Notes: generated by a model not told the origin, from the sequence alone. 64,000 nucleotides of DNA from Thiocystis minor (GCF_016653465.1 NZ_NHSQ01000057.1:1-64000); one strand, 5' to 3'; positions 8,409 through 17,207 are shown, numbered from the stretch's first letter. Numbers and translations are program-made.

Positions 8409-9948
8409 GACGCGCCGCCTCCGCGCCGGCGATGCGCCCGAAGACGCAGCCGATGGTCAGGGCCAGACCCGACACATAGCCGCGTCCGATGAGGTTGGGG
8501 GCCATGATCATGCCTGCGGCGAAGAGGTTCTCGACGGTCCCGCCGTCGCGCAGCCGCACGCGCGTGTCGGCGTCCACGGCGATGCCGAAATAGGTGAAGG
8601 TGATGCCCGGACGCATGGGCCAGGCGCCGAAGGGCGGCTCGATCAGCGGGCGCGCGTGGCGCGATTTTGGCGGTTCCAGCCCGTCCGTGCGCCAGTCGCT
8701 GTCGTCCGCGCCCGCCACCGGCGGTCGGACGGCGGCGTTGTAGCGGGCGACAGTCTCCGCGAGCGCCGCCGCCGGGATCTCCAGTCTGGTCGCGAGCCCG
8801 GCGATGTTCTCGGCCGCGAGCGGCGGATAGAGCGACGGCGGCGCCTCCCGCAGACCCCGCGCGTCGAGGATCAGATAGGCGATCTGTCCCGGACAGGCGG
8901 CCAGTCGCTGGCCCCAGAGCGCGTAGCGCGTGGAGGCGGTATCGCCGCCCTCGTCGTGGATGCGCCGCCCGCTGGCATCCACCACGATCCCGGCCGGCAT
9001 GCAGCGCACCCGCGTGACGATCCCGCCGTCGTCGTTTGGCGAGCGCGCGTCCACGGCGACCAGATAGGCGCCGCGCGGATCGCCGACCGGCAGGGCGCCC
9101 TGACGCAGCAGGGCGTGCAAGACCTCCCCGGTCGCGAAGGGCGTGCCGCGATTGATGAAGCCGTCGGCGGCATCGCCCCACTGGTCGCGCAGCCAGTCCC
9201 GATTGGCCTGGGAGCCGCCGCAGCAGACGATCACGGTGCGCGGTTGGAGCGTCCTGGTGTCCGACCCCTGTTGGCAGTGGATCCGGTCCAGGTGTCCCTG
9301 GCCGATGCGCGGGTCGCGTACCGCGCCGCCGTAGCGGATCAGAACCCCGAGCCGCTCGGCCGTCGCGTAGAGCGCGTTGACCATGGCCGTGCCGCCGCCG
9401 AGCAGGAAGGCGGTTTTGCGCGAGGGCGGCAGCACCCCGCTCGCGGTCGGCTGAAACAGCACGCCGGCGCCGGCGAGCCAGTCCGCGATCTCCGCCGAGC
9501 CCTGGATCAAGCGCCGGGCCAGGGCGGGGTCGGTCGTGCCACCGGTCGCGCGCTGGAGATCGGACGCGAACTCCGCGTCTGGATAGACACCGACGGAGAG
9601 CGGCGAGGGCGATTCGTGCATGACCCGCAGGTTGCGCGAATGCCGGGTGTTGCCGCCGCGCAGCCAGCGGGGCGCCTCCTCCAGCAGCAGCACCGAGGCC
9701 CCGGCGCGCCGCGCGGCGATGGCCGCGCAGAGGGCCGCCGCGCCGCCGCCGATGACCAGCACGTCCGGTTGGGTCGGCAGAAGCCCGCTTGCAGGCGACA
9801 GACCGGGCAAGATCGCCCGCAAGCGGGCTCCTACGGTGGTGGATTGCGCCAAACCAGGAATCGCCGAGAGAGATTTGACAAGGGGCGAGGCTGACAAGAA
9901 GAATGCTCGATTGAATCCGCGAAACCTTAGATGAGGATGATCCGCCAT
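8395..9948 (-). CDS. CobZ/TcuA-like FAD-dependent oxidoreductase (split precorrin-3B synthase)
   Basis: About 517 aa from ATG 9948; an in-frame ATG at 9975 lies inside a repeat element and is less likely. A classical FAD-binding motif DVLVIGGGAAALCAAIAARR begins about 60 residues in, preceded by residues encoded by a REP-like palindrome pair, so the true start could be an alternative codon near 9780. The fumarate reductase/succinate dehydrogenase-type flavoprotein fold continues to GRGYVSGLALTIGCVFGRIA. Similar to the N-terminal half of CobZ and to TcuA. It would carry out hydroxylation and ring-lactone formation on precorrin-3A with the downstream subunit. Divergent from cobM. Confidence 0.75.
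   Translation of the reverse strand: MADHPHLRFRGFNRAFFLSASPLVKSLSAIPGLAQSTTVGARLRAILPGLSPASGLLPTQPDVLVIGGGAAALCAAIAARRAGASVLLLEEAPRWLRGGNTRHSRNLRVMHESPSPLSVGVYPDAEFASDLQRATGGTTDPALARRLIQGSAEIADWLAGAGVLFQPTASGVLPPSRKTAFLLGGGTAMVNALYATAERLGVLIRYGGAVRDPRIGQGHLDRIHCQQGSDTRTLQPRTVIVCCGGSQANRDWLRDQWGDAADGFINRGTPFATGEVLHALLRQGALPVGDPRGAYLVAVDARSPNDDGGIVTRVRCMPAGIVVDASGRRIHDEGGDTASTRYALWGQRLAACPGQIAYLILDARGLREAPPSLYPPLAAENIAGLATRLEIPAAALAETVARYNAAVRPPVAGADDSDWRTDGLEPPKSRHARPLIEPPFGAWPMRPGITFTYFGIAVDADTRVRLRDGGTVENLFAAGMIMAPNLIGRGYVSGLALTIGCVFGRIAGAEAARHARG
9782..9836. repeat. Inverted pair of REP-like elements inside the cobZA 5' region
   Basis: AGCCCGCTTGCAGGCGAC (9782-9799) and TCGCCCGCAAGCGGGCTC (9813-9830) are near-perfect inverses around a 13-nt spacer. 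In the cobZA frame they read GARLRAILPGLSPASGLLP, immediately before the conserved FAD motif, so either the gene starts after them or they have been accommodated as extra N-terminal residues. Confidence 0.7.
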
Positions 9949-9968
9949 GCAACCCTCCCGCTTCCCGA

Positions 9969-10200
9969 GCAGCAATTCTCAGTTTGAACGTCACTGTACG
10001 AGCAGTGGTGTCCCTGAAGTCGCTCGCGATGTCCCTGAAGCCGTTCGTGGTGAGGCCCTCGAACCATGAACGGCTTCACGCGCCGAGCCCCGGATTTCCC
10101 ATTCGCCCTTCGAGAGCCTCAGGACGAACGGGAAATCCTTCACTGTTCACATGATTCGTCTGGGTTTTTCGCTTCATCAGGCCATACTGAGAATTGCTGC
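9969..10200. mobile_element. 232-bp MITE-like element between cobZA and cobM
   Basis: Perfect 15-bp terminal inverted repeats GCAGCAATTCTCAGT (9969-9983) and ACTGAGAATTGCTGC (10186-10200) are flanked by the 7-bp direct repeat TTCCCGA (9962-9968 and 10201-10207), consistent with a target duplication. Inside are two strong hairpins: GCCGTTCGTGGT pairs with ACCATGAACGGC (10039-10074, one mismatch), and GGATTTCCC with GGGAAATCC (about 10091-10137) around TTCG/CGAA. No credible ORF. It lies in the divergent promoter region of two B12 operons, with its right end 44 bp before the cobM start. Confidence 0.75.
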
Positions 10201-10243
10201 TTCCCGAACCTCGGCTGGCAGGCACCGGTACGGAACCTGCCTA

Positions 10244-11059
10244 ATGGGTAAGGTCTGGTTCGTCGGCGCGGGGCCGGGTGCCCCGGATCTGATCACGGTG
10301 CGCGGCGCGCGGCTGCTGGCCGAGGCCGGGGCGATCCTCTATACCGGTTCGCTGGTGGCGGAGACCGTGCTGCAATGGGCGGGTAAGGACTGCGAGATCG
10401 CCGATTCCAAATCGATGGACCTGGAACAGGTCACGGCATGGCTGTTGGAGCGCGCCCAACGGCACGCGACGGTGGTACGGCTCCAGACCGGCGATCCGAC
10501 CCTCTACGGCGTCCTCGCCGAGCTGGCGCGTCCGCTCGATGCCGCCGGCATCCCGGTCGGGATCGTCTCCGGGGTCTCCTCCGCCATGGCCTCCGCCGCC
10601 GCGGCGGGCGAGTGCCTGACCCTGCCCGAGATCACCCAAACCGTCATCTTCACCCGGCTATCCGAGCGCACCCGGATGCCGGAGGACGAGTCCCTGACCG
10701 CGCTGGCCGCGCATGGCTGCACCCTGTGCATCTTTCTCTCGATCGAGCGCATCGCGGCCGTGGTCGAGCATCTGATCGCGGCCGGCTGGGCGCGCACGGC
10801 CCCGGTCGTGGTCGTGCACAAGGCGACCTGGCCCGACGAGGAACTGGTTCTGCGCGGCACGCTGGAGGACATCGCCGGGCGCTGCCGCGACGCCGGGGTC
10901 GAGCGGCAGGCGCTGATCCTGGTCAGCCCGGCCCTGGGCGCCCGATCACGCGCCGCCGGCCAATCCTCGAAGCTCTACGACGCGGCCTTTCCGCGCCGTT
11001 TCCGTCCGGCGCGGGAGGCCGGTTCAGCCAGCGACGAGCGAGAGACCGATGCGACTTGA
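10244..11059 (+). CDS. cobM: Precorrin-4 C11-methyltransferase (CobM/CbiF)
   Basis: 271 aa from ATG 10244 (MGKVWFVGAGPGAPDLITVRG); an upstream in-frame ATG lies in the inserted repeat and is discounted. This is a class III SAM-dependent methyltransferase of the tetrapyrrole family, adding the C-11 methyl group to precorrin-4. Visible family motifs: VGAGPGAPDL (SAM/substrate site), LQTGDPTLYG, VSGVSSAMASAAAAG and the LPEITQTVIFTR segment typical of CobM/CbiF. First gene of a plus-strand run; its last 11 bp overlap cbiZ. Confidence 0.93.
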   Translation: MGKVWFVGAGPGAPDLITVRGARLLAEAGAILYTGSLVAETVLQWAGKDCEIADSKSMDLEQVTAWLLERAQRHATVVRLQTGDPTLYGVLAELARPLDAAGIPVGIVSGVSSAMASAAAAGECLTLPEITQTVIFTRLSERTRMPEDESLTALAAHGCTLCIFLSIERIAAVVEHLIAAGWARTAPVVVVHKATWPDEELVLRGTLEDIAGRCRDAGVERQALILVSPALGARSRAAGQSSKLYDAAFPRRFRPAREAGSASDERETDAT

Positions 11060-12230
11060 GGAGACCGACCGCTATCTCCTCAGTCGCCACGGGCGCTATC
11101 TGACCGCCGAGCTGAGGCGGCCGCATCGCGTGCTCAGTACCTGCCGGATCAACGGCGGGCTGCGCGAGGATCTCACCCACATCGCCAACCACCAGAGCGG
11201 CGAGGGCGTCGCCCATGTCGTGCGGAAAGGCCATGACCTGGGTTCCGGGCTCGATGCCTATCACCGGGCCGCCTGCGCGGCCGGCCAGCTCCCGCCCGCC
11301 TCGACCGCGCTCATGGCGACCGCGGCCAATATGCAGTGCGCGGTGCTGGCGCGCGCGGATCACGCGGATCTGTCGGTCTCGGTGGCGGCGACCGCCGGCG
11401 TGCTCGGCAACGCGACCCGCGCCGGCGATCCGGCGGGCTTGCACGAGCACCGGGATGGCAGTCGCCCGCTGGGAGGCGAGGACGGCCAGGATTGTCCGGT
11501 CCAGGCCGCCGCCGCGATCGCGCCCCCGGAGGCGGGCGCGGGGACCATCGTGACCCTGGTCTTCGTCAACCAGCCTTGCACCCCGGCCTGTCTGGTACGG
11601 GCCGCGACCCTGGTCACCGAGGGCAAGAGCGCCGCCGTGCTGGACCTGCGCATGCCGAGTCTGCAATCGGGGAGGCTGGCGACCGGTACCGGGACCGATC
11701 AACTCGCCATCGCCGCGCCGCTGGCGCGCGCGGACGACTGGGAGCGGCACTGGGCCGGGAGCCACAATACCCTGGGCGAACTCCTGGGACGGGCGACCCA
11801 TGAGGCGGTGACTCGTTGTCTGCTGCTGCAAAACGGCGTCTGCGCCGAGCTGCGGCGCACGCTCTGCGGGGCACTGGGGCGCCATGGCTGCGACGAACCG
11901 ACCCTGCTGGAGCTGGCGCATGGCGAGCTGGATGCCGCGGATGCCAACTGTTTCGAGCGCAACCTGCTCGCCCTTGTCCATGATCCCCTGAGCGCGGCGG
12001 CGGCCTATGGACTCGCCGAGATCCTGGACCTGACGCGCACGGGGGTGCTGCATGCCGAGGCCGCCCGCGAGGCGATCCTGAATCAGGCGGCCCTGCTCGC
12101 GGCGGCGGTGGCCGTGACGCCCGAGCATTTCGGTCATTTTCGTGCCCTGCTGCAAGCGCGTCAGGATCTGCCGCCCGGTCGACTGGCGGCGCTGGCGGTC
12201 GTGAAGGGGTTCGAGCGCAAATGGCTGTGA
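11049..12230 (+). CDS. cbiZ: Adenosylcobinamide amidohydrolase (CbiZ)
   Basis: 393 aa. CbiZ removes the aminopropanol side chain of adenosylcobinamide so that salvaged corrinoids re-enter the pathway as cobyric acid. Motifs: LSTCRINGGLREDLTHIANH (about 30-50), HVVRKGHDLGSG, a STALMATAANMQ segment and TAGVLGNATRAGDPA, all characteristic of the family. The ~150-residue C-terminal part (from about residue 235) is less conserved and beyond the core CbiZ domain. Translationally coupled to cobM and followed after 10 bp by cbiB, whose product uses cobyric acid. Confidence 0.85.
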   Translation: MRLEETDRYLLSRHGRYLTAELRRPHRVLSTCRINGGLREDLTHIANHQSGEGVAHVVRKGHDLGSGLDAYHRAACAAGQLPPASTALMATAANMQCAVLARADHADLSVSVAATAGVLGNATRAGDPAGLHEHRDGSRPLGGEDGQDCPVQAAAAIAPPEAGAGTIVTLVFVNQPCTPACLVRAATLVTEGKSAAVLDLRMPSLQSGRLATGTGTDQLAIAAPLARADDWERHWAGSHNTLGELLGRATHEAVTRCLLLQNGVCAELRRTLCGALGRHGCDEPTLLELAHGELDAADANCFERNLLALVHDPLSAAAAYGLAEILDLTRTGVLHAEAAREAILNQAALLAAAVAVTPEHFGHFRALLQARQDLPPGRLAALAVVKGFERKWL

Positions 12231-12240
12231 GCAAGTGGTC

Positions 12241-13203
12241 ATGACCGAGCACCTGGCGCTCATCCTCGCCGCCTGCCTGCTCGACGTCGCCCTGGGCGAT
12301 CCGGTCTATCGCTGGCACCCCATCCGCCTGGTCGGAGACCTGATCCTGGCCGGCGAGCGCCTGTTCTTCGCTGTTGGGCTCAACGGGCGGCTGGGCGGCG
12401 TGCTGCACTGGTTGCTGACGGTGGCGGGCGCGCTGGGCGTCTGGTTCGGGATCCGCGCCGGGCTTGGCCTCGTCCACCCCTGGCTGGCGTTCCTTTGGGA
12501 TCTTTACATCGCCTATAGCCTGCTGTGCCTGCGTGGCTTGGTGGAGCAGGGCTGGCGTGTCCTGAGAGATCTTGAGGATCTTCCGGCCGCGCGCGAGCAC
12601 ATGAAGATGCTGGTCGGACGGGATACCGAGCCGCTAAAACGCGACGGGATCGTCCGCGCCACCATCGAAAGCCTGTCGGAGAATCTGACCGACGCGGTGC
12701 TGACGCCGCTCTGGGCGCTCTGTCTGTTCGGACTTCCGGGGCTGATTCTGGTCAAGGCGGTTTCGACGCTGGACTCCATGGTTGGCTACCGGAACGCGCG
12801 CTACGAGCGTTTCGGCTGGGCGGGCGCGCGCAGCGACGATCTGGTGCATTGGCTGCCGGCGCGGATCTCGGTCTTGCTGATCGCCGTCTCGGCCGCTCTC
12901 CTGCGTTTGCACCCCTGGCTCGCCCTCCGCTCGCCCTGGCGCTATCGCCGGTTGCTCCCGAGTCCCAATTCCGGCTGGAGCGAGGCCGCCTGTGCGGGCG
13001 CGCTGCGGGTCCGACTGCTGGGTCCGGTCTGGCGCGACGGCCAGTTGATCAATCGCGAGGTCTTCATGGGCGATCCGAACTGGCCAGCCGGTCTCGGGGC
13101 CGCGGATTTGCGTCGCGCGTTGACCTTGATTGCCCTCTGCTGTCTATTCGCGGTCGTTCTCGGATTGACGATGGCGTCCGATCGACTCCTGTTGCCATCA
13201 TGA
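12241..13203 (+). CDS. cbiB: Adenosylcobinamide-phosphate synthase (CbiB/CobD)
   Basis: 320 aa from ATG 12241; an in-frame GTG two codons upstream is possible. This integral inner-membrane enzyme condenses cobyric acid with (R)-1-amino-2-propanol (phosphate). The N-terminal LDVALGDPVYRWHPIRLVG is a family signature, as are the central GIVRATIESLSENLTDAVLTPL segment (split here: IVRATIESLSENLTD) and VGYRNARYERFGWAGAR. Four or five hydrophobic segments are visible. Same transcription unit as cobM and cbiZ; a hexamer-repeat hairpin follows. Confidence 0.9.
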   Translation: MTEHLALILAACLLDVALGDPVYRWHPIRLVGDLILAGERLFFAVGLNGRLGGVLHWLLTVAGALGVWFGIRAGLGLVHPWLAFLWDLYIAYSLLCLRGLVEQGWRVLRDLEDLPAAREHMKMLVGRDTEPLKRDGIVRATIESLSENLTDAVLTPLWALCLFGLPGLILVKAVSTLDSMVGYRNARYERFGWAGARSDDLVHWLPARISVLLIAVSAALLRLHPWLALRSPWRYRRLLPSPNSGWSEAACAGALRVRLLGPVWRDGQLINREVFMGDPNWPAGLGAADLRRALTLIALCCLFAVVLGLTMASDRLLLPS

Positions 13204-13231
13204 TCATCGCTTGAGCAAGCTGCACAGTGAC

Positions 13232-13306
<75 letters not shown>

Positions 13307-13375
13307 ATTGACTCATCTGCAAGCATTTGGCGCCCTCAAGCACTCTAGCGGCCATCCACTCACGGGAATGTCACG

Positions 13376-14431
13376 ATGAATAACAGTGTTGGCTGGATCC
13401 AGAATCCCTGCCCGCCGATCGATCTGGCCGCCGCCGAGGCGGCCCATTGCCGCCAGGATCAGCTCACCAAGCCCAGGGGGTCGCTCGGGCGTCTGGAGGA
13501 GATGGCCATCCGGCTCTGCGGGATGCAGGGCACGGCGACGCCCTCGCCCGACCCGGTCCAGATCCTCCAGTTCGTCTCGGATCATGGCGTAGCCGCGGAG
13601 GGCATCTCGCTTTTTCCGCAGGTGGTCAGCGTCCAGATGCTCCACAACATCGCTCGCGGCGGTGCGGCCGTTTCGGTCATGGCGGAGGCGGTCGGTGCCC
13701 GGATGGAGATCTTCGATCTGGGGGTCGTGACCGACCCCGGTCCGATCGAGGGGGTGCGGTCGGAGCGTCTCGGGGCGGGCAGCGGAAACATCGCGCGCGA
13801 ACCGGCGATGACCGAGGAACAACTCGCGGCGGCGCTCGCTCTCGGGCGCGCCGCAGTCGAGCGCGCGCTCGCCAACGGGGCCAGACTTCTCGTCTGCGGC
13901 GAGATGGGCATCGGCAACACCACCCCGGCCACCGCGCTCGCCTGCGCACTGCTGGGTCTGGAGCCGGCCGCGCTCGCCGGCCCTGGGACCGGACTCGATG
14001 CCGGCGGCGTCTCGCGCAAGGCGGCCGTGGTCGCCAAGGCCCTGGCGCTGCATGCCGCACCCGGCCGCGCAACGCTCGAACTGCTGCGCCGGCTTGGCGG
14101 CTTCGACATCGCGGCCAGCGCCGGCGCCTATATCGCCGCCGCCCAGCGGGGGCTGCCGATCCTGGTGGACGGCTTCATCATGAGTTCGGCCGCGCTTGTC
14201 GCCGTGCGACTCAACCCTGGTGTACGCGACTGGATGCTTTTCGCGCACCGCTCGGCCGAGCCGGGTCACCGCCACATGATGGAAGCGCTGGGCGCCGATC
14301 CCTATCTCGACCTGGGGCTGCGGCTCGGCGAGGCGACCGGGGCGGAGACCATGGTTCCCCTGTTGCGGCTCGCCTGCGTCGTCCACCAGCGGATGGCCAC
14401 CTTCGCGGAGGCTGGGGTGAGCGAGGTCTGA
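13376..14431 (+). CDS. cobT: Nicotinate-nucleotide--dimethylbenzimidazole phosphoribosyltransferase (CobT)
   Basis: 351 aa. Transfers phosphoribose from nicotinate mononucleotide to 5,6-dimethylbenzimidazole, making alpha-ribazole phosphate for the lower loop of cobalamin. Visible family features: DQLTKPRGSLGRLEEMA near the N-terminus, FVSDHGVAAEGISLFPQ, the GEMGIGNTTPA motif (about 178-188), GTGLDAGGVSRK and FIMSSAALVA. The catalytic Glu expected near the C-terminus fits the GLRLGEATGAE segment (about 316). Length is standard. Five bp before cobC, so the two are probably coupled. Confidence 0.95.
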   Translation: MNNSVGWIQNPCPPIDLAAAEAAHCRQDQLTKPRGSLGRLEEMAIRLCGMQGTATPSPDPVQILQFVSDHGVAAEGISLFPQVVSVQMLHNIARGGAAVSVMAEAVGARMEIFDLGVVTDPGPIEGVRSERLGAGSGNIAREPAMTEEQLAAALALGRAAVERALANGARLLVCGEMGIGNTTPATALACALLGLEPAALAGPGTGLDAGGVSRKAAVVAKALALHAAPGRATLELLRRLGGFDIAASAGAYIAAAQRGLPILVDGFIMSSAALVAVRLNPGVRDWMLFAHRSAEPGHRHMMEALGADPYLDLGLRLGEATGAETMVPLLRLACVVHQRMATFAEAGVSEV

Positions 14432-14435
14432 GATC

Positions 14436-15029
14436 GTGGCCGAGCGTTTCCTGGATCTATTGCGCCATGGCGAGGTCCAGGGCGGCACGCGTTTTCGCGG
14501 CGATCGGGACGATCCGCTGAGCCCGCTCGGCTGGGAGCAGATGCGGCTCGCCACGTCGGATCTCACCGGCTGGACGCGTATCCTCAGTTCGCCGTCGCGT
14601 CGCTGCGTCGAGTTCGCGCGCGAGCTGGCCGACGGTTTGGGGTTGCCGATCGAGGCGCGTTTGGCGTTCCGGGAGCGCGGATTCGGCGCCTGGGAAGGGC
14701 TCGCCGTGGACCAGATTCCCGCCGAGGCGCTCCATGACTTCTGGGCCGATCCGGTCGGCTACACGCCGCCGGACGCCGAGACCTTCACGGCGTTTCGAGC
14801 GCGCGTCCTGGACGGCTGGCGCGCCCTGCGGAGCGAGCCCGATCCGCACAGCCTGCTCGTCACCCATGGCGGAGTCATCCGGATCCTGGCGGCCGAGGTG
14901 CTGCGGATGTCCGAGGACGCCTTCTTTCTGTTCGAGGTTCCCCATGCCAGCCGCACCCGTCTGCGGATTCCCGACCCGCCTTGGCGGACGAGCCTCGTTT
15001 TTCATCGGTCGGTCCCGCCGCGCGTTTAA
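14436..15029 (+). CDS. cobC: Alpha-ribazole phosphatase-like histidine phosphatase (CobC)
   Basis: 197 aa with a GTG start 4 bp after the cobT stop. The N-terminal LRHGE (catalytic His within the first 15 residues) and the later VTHGGVIRIL motif define the histidine phosphatase (phosphoglycerate mutase-like) superfamily. Its position directly behind cobT argues for alpha-ribazole-5'-phosphate dephosphorylation. A substrate role cannot be read from the sequence alone, as the superfamily is broad. cobS and cobU, often nearby, are not in this window. Confidence 0.82.
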   Translation: MAERFLDLLRHGEVQGGTRFRGDRDDPLSPLGWEQMRLATSDLTGWTRILSSPSRRCVEFARELADGLGLPIEARLAFRERGFGAWEGLAVDQIPAEALHDFWADPVGYTPPDAETFTAFRARVLDGWRALRSEPDPHSLLVTHGGVIRILAAEVLRMSEDAFFLFEVPHASRTRLRIPDPPWRTSLVFHRSVPPRV

Positions 15030-15115
15030 CGGGCCGGTAGCCAGCGGTGCGCGCACTGCATTACCATCGAAACCCTCGACGACTGACGTCTCGCCCTTTG
15101 CTGGAGTCTTAATCC

Positions 15116-15997
15116 TTGAAGTTCACGGTCGACGAATTCCGCGCCTGGAAGCATAAATGCGTGACCCTGCTCGGCATGTCCGGGGTCGGCAAGACCTATC
15201 TCTCGGCGATGCTGCGCAACAGCGACTGGTTCCATTACTCGGGCGACTATCGCATCGGCACCCGCTATCTGGACGAACCGATCCTGGATCTGATCAAGGC
15301 GCGGGCGATGCGCGATCCCTTCCTGCGCGATCTGCTGCGCCGCGATTGGATCACCATCCGCAACATCATCAAGATTCACGATCTGGGGCCGGTCCTGAGC
15401 TTCATCGGCAAGCTCGGCAATCCCGAACTGGGCGGTTTGCCGCTGGCGGAATTCAGCCGGCGTCAGGCGCTCTATCGCGAGGCCGAGATCGCGGCCATGC
15501 TCGATGTGCCGGATTTCGTGCGCAAGGCGCGCGAGATTTACTGCTATCCGCATCTGGTCAACGATGTCGGCGGGAGTCTGTGCGAACTCGACGAACCGCG
15601 CGTCATCGATCTGCTCGCCCGACACAGCCTGATTTTCTATATCCGCGTGCCGGAGGCGGACGAAATCAAGCTGATTCAGCGTGCTCAGGCCGATCCCAAG
15701 CCGCTCTATTATCGACCCGATTTTTTGCGCGCCGCACTTAAGGATTATCTGGCCGAGCATGCGCTGGACTATGTCGCCGAAATCGAACCCGACGCCTTCA
15801 CGCGCTGGGTCTTTCCGCGCCTGTTCCACTCGCGGGTACCCCGCTACGAGGCGATCGCCCGACCCCATGGCTACACGGTCTCCTCGGTGGATGTCGCGGG
15901 GGTGCGCGACGAGCAGGATTTTCTGCTGCTGATCGAGTCGGCGATCGCGCACTCCGAGACCCCTGCGACGCTTGCAACGCCCCGTGCAGAGATCTAG
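15116..15997 (+). CDS. Uncharacterised P-loop ATPase/kinase-like protein
   Basis: 293 aa, starting at a TTG (15116), the first good start in the frame. The only clear motif is a Walker A, GMSGVGKT, at residues 20-27. Downstream are a YSGDYRIGTRYLDEPI segment, PHLVNDVGGSLCELDE (a possible Walker-B/lid region) and an LIFYIRVPEADE stretch. The small-molecule-kinase-like layout suggests an NTPase, but I recognise no named family. It follows cobC by 86 bp on the same strand and is followed by a hexamer-repeat hairpin, so it may end the B12 transcription unit without necessarily sharing its function. Confidence 0.7.
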   Translation: MKFTVDEFRAWKHKCVTLLGMSGVGKTYLSAMLRNSDWFHYSGDYRIGTRYLDEPILDLIKARAMRDPFLRDLLRRDWITIRNIIKIHDLGPVLSFIGKLGNPELGGLPLAEFSRRQALYREAEIAAMLDVPDFVRKAREIYCYPHLVNDVGGSLCELDEPRVIDLLARHSLIFYIRVPEADEIKLIQRAQADPKPLYYRPDFLRAALKDYLAEHALDYVAEIEPDAFTRWVFPRLFHSRVPRYEAIARPHGYTVSSVDVAGVRDEQDFLLLIESAIAHSETPATLATPRAEI

Positions 15998-16034
15998 TGC
16001 TTCGCTGCTCAAGTTCCGAGACCGGGGCCTCCTC

Positions 16035-16109
16035 GTTGTCGTTGTCGTTGTCGTTGTCGTAATCGCGGTCTCGACATGGCGAATAATCGACAACGACAAC
16101 GACAACGAC
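16035..16109. repeat. Second GTTGTC hexamer array with inverted complement
   Basis: Four GTTGTC units (16035-16058), a ~30-nt spacer containing TAATCGCGGTCTCGACATGG, then GACAACGACAACGACAACGAC (in two blocks, 16089-16109). Same architecture as 13233-13306 with a different spacer. Located just after the P-loop gene. The remaining 16110-16328 region before rluB shows no gene; a short CCCCC/GGGGG hairpin occurs near 16285-16305 in the probable rluB leader. Confidence 0.72.
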
Positions 16110-16328
16110 CTGAGACGGTCTGGGGACTTTCGCTCAGTTGCACTAGGCGTATGTCTGATGCACAGATCCGCGTCCTTCGGATTTTCGACATGTTAGGATG
16201 CATTTTCGATTCGGCATGAATTCCCGTTCCGGCCTTGGTTTCAGCATTTCTGTAAGATAACTCATCAATGAGGACGCGGTGCCTCCCCCTCCTGAGCTGT
16301 GGGGGACGCCGCGCGAGTGTGATTTTTT

Positions 16329-17207
16329 ATGAAAAACGACCGACGTCCGCCGCGGTATCCCTCCACCGAGGAGGCGGTGCGACTTCAAAAGTTGCTGGCC
16401 GAGGCCGGCTTGGGCTCGCGCCGCGAGATCGAGTGCTGGATCACGGAAGGTCGGGTCCGGGTGAACGGCACCCTGGCCAAGCTTGGCGATCGCGCGACCA
16501 GCGCGGACCGTATCCGCATCGATAGCCGGGAGGTGAAGCTCAAGCGCCAGCGCGAGACCATCCCTCAGATCATTGCCTATCACAAACCCGAGGGCGAACT
16601 GGTGACCCGGCGCGACCCGGAGGAGCGACCGACCGTCTTTCGGCGTCTGCCCAGACCGAAGGAGGGGCGCTGGATCGCCGTGGGCCGACTGGATATCAAC
16701 ACCTCCGGCCTGATTCTGTTCACCAACGACGGCGAACTTGCCAACCGTTTGATGCACCCGTCACGCGAGATCGAGCGCGAATACGCGGCGCGTATCCTCG
16801 GCGAGATACCTGACGGTACCCTGGAGCGTCTGACCACCGGCATCGAGTTGGAGGACGGTCCAGCCCGGTTCGACGCTGTCACCGATCAGGGCGGAACGGG
16901 CGCGAACCATTGGTTTAATGTGGTGCTGCGCGAGGGTCGCAACCGCGAGGTGCGCCGGTTGTGGGAAGCGGCTGGCTGTACCGTCAGCCGGCTGATCCGC
17001 ATCCGTTACGGCAATATCGAACTGGGACGGCGTCTCTTTACCGGCAACTGGCGTCCTCTGACCGAGGAAGAGCAGACCGCCCTGATGGCGCTGGCCGGAC
17101 TGAGCGTGCCGGAACGGCCGCGGCCGCGCAAGTTCGGACCAAAGATCGGGCACCCGACCTCTTCGGGAGGACCGACGCGTCACGGTGGTCCCAAATGGGG
17201 CCGCTGA
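16329..17207 (+). CDS. rluB: 23S rRNA pseudouridine synthase RluB-like
   Basis: 292 aa. An S4-type RNA-binding domain at the N-terminus (VRLQKLLAEAGLGSRREIE, residues ~18-36; VRVNG) precedes the RsuA/RluB/E/F catalytic domain. GRLDINTSGLILFTNDGEL contains the catalytic Asp (about residue 120). EGRNREVRRLWEAAG is a further family block. The basic C-terminal tail is typical of RluB, which converts U2605 of 23S rRNA. Member assignment within RsuA/RluB/E/F is by length and S4 domain. Convergent with rarA. Confidence 0.87.
   Translation: MKNDRRPPRYPSTEEAVRLQKLLAEAGLGSRREIECWITEGRVRVNGTLAKLGDRATSADRIRIDSREVKLKRQRETIPQIIAYHKPEGELVTRRDPEERPTVFRRLPRPKEGRWIAVGRLDINTSGLILFTNDGELANRLMHPSREIEREYAARILGEIPDGTLERLTTGIELEDGPARFDAVTDQGGTGANHWFNVVLREGRNREVRRLWEAAGCTVSRLIRIRYGNIELGRRLFTGNWRPLTEEEQTALMALAGLSVPERPRPRKFGPKIGHPTSSGGPTRHGGPKWGR

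Noticed and set aside
9976-10243. Cobalamin riboswitch upstream of cobM
   Set aside because: No B12-box-like sequence was found by eye; the hairpins belong to the inserted repeat element.
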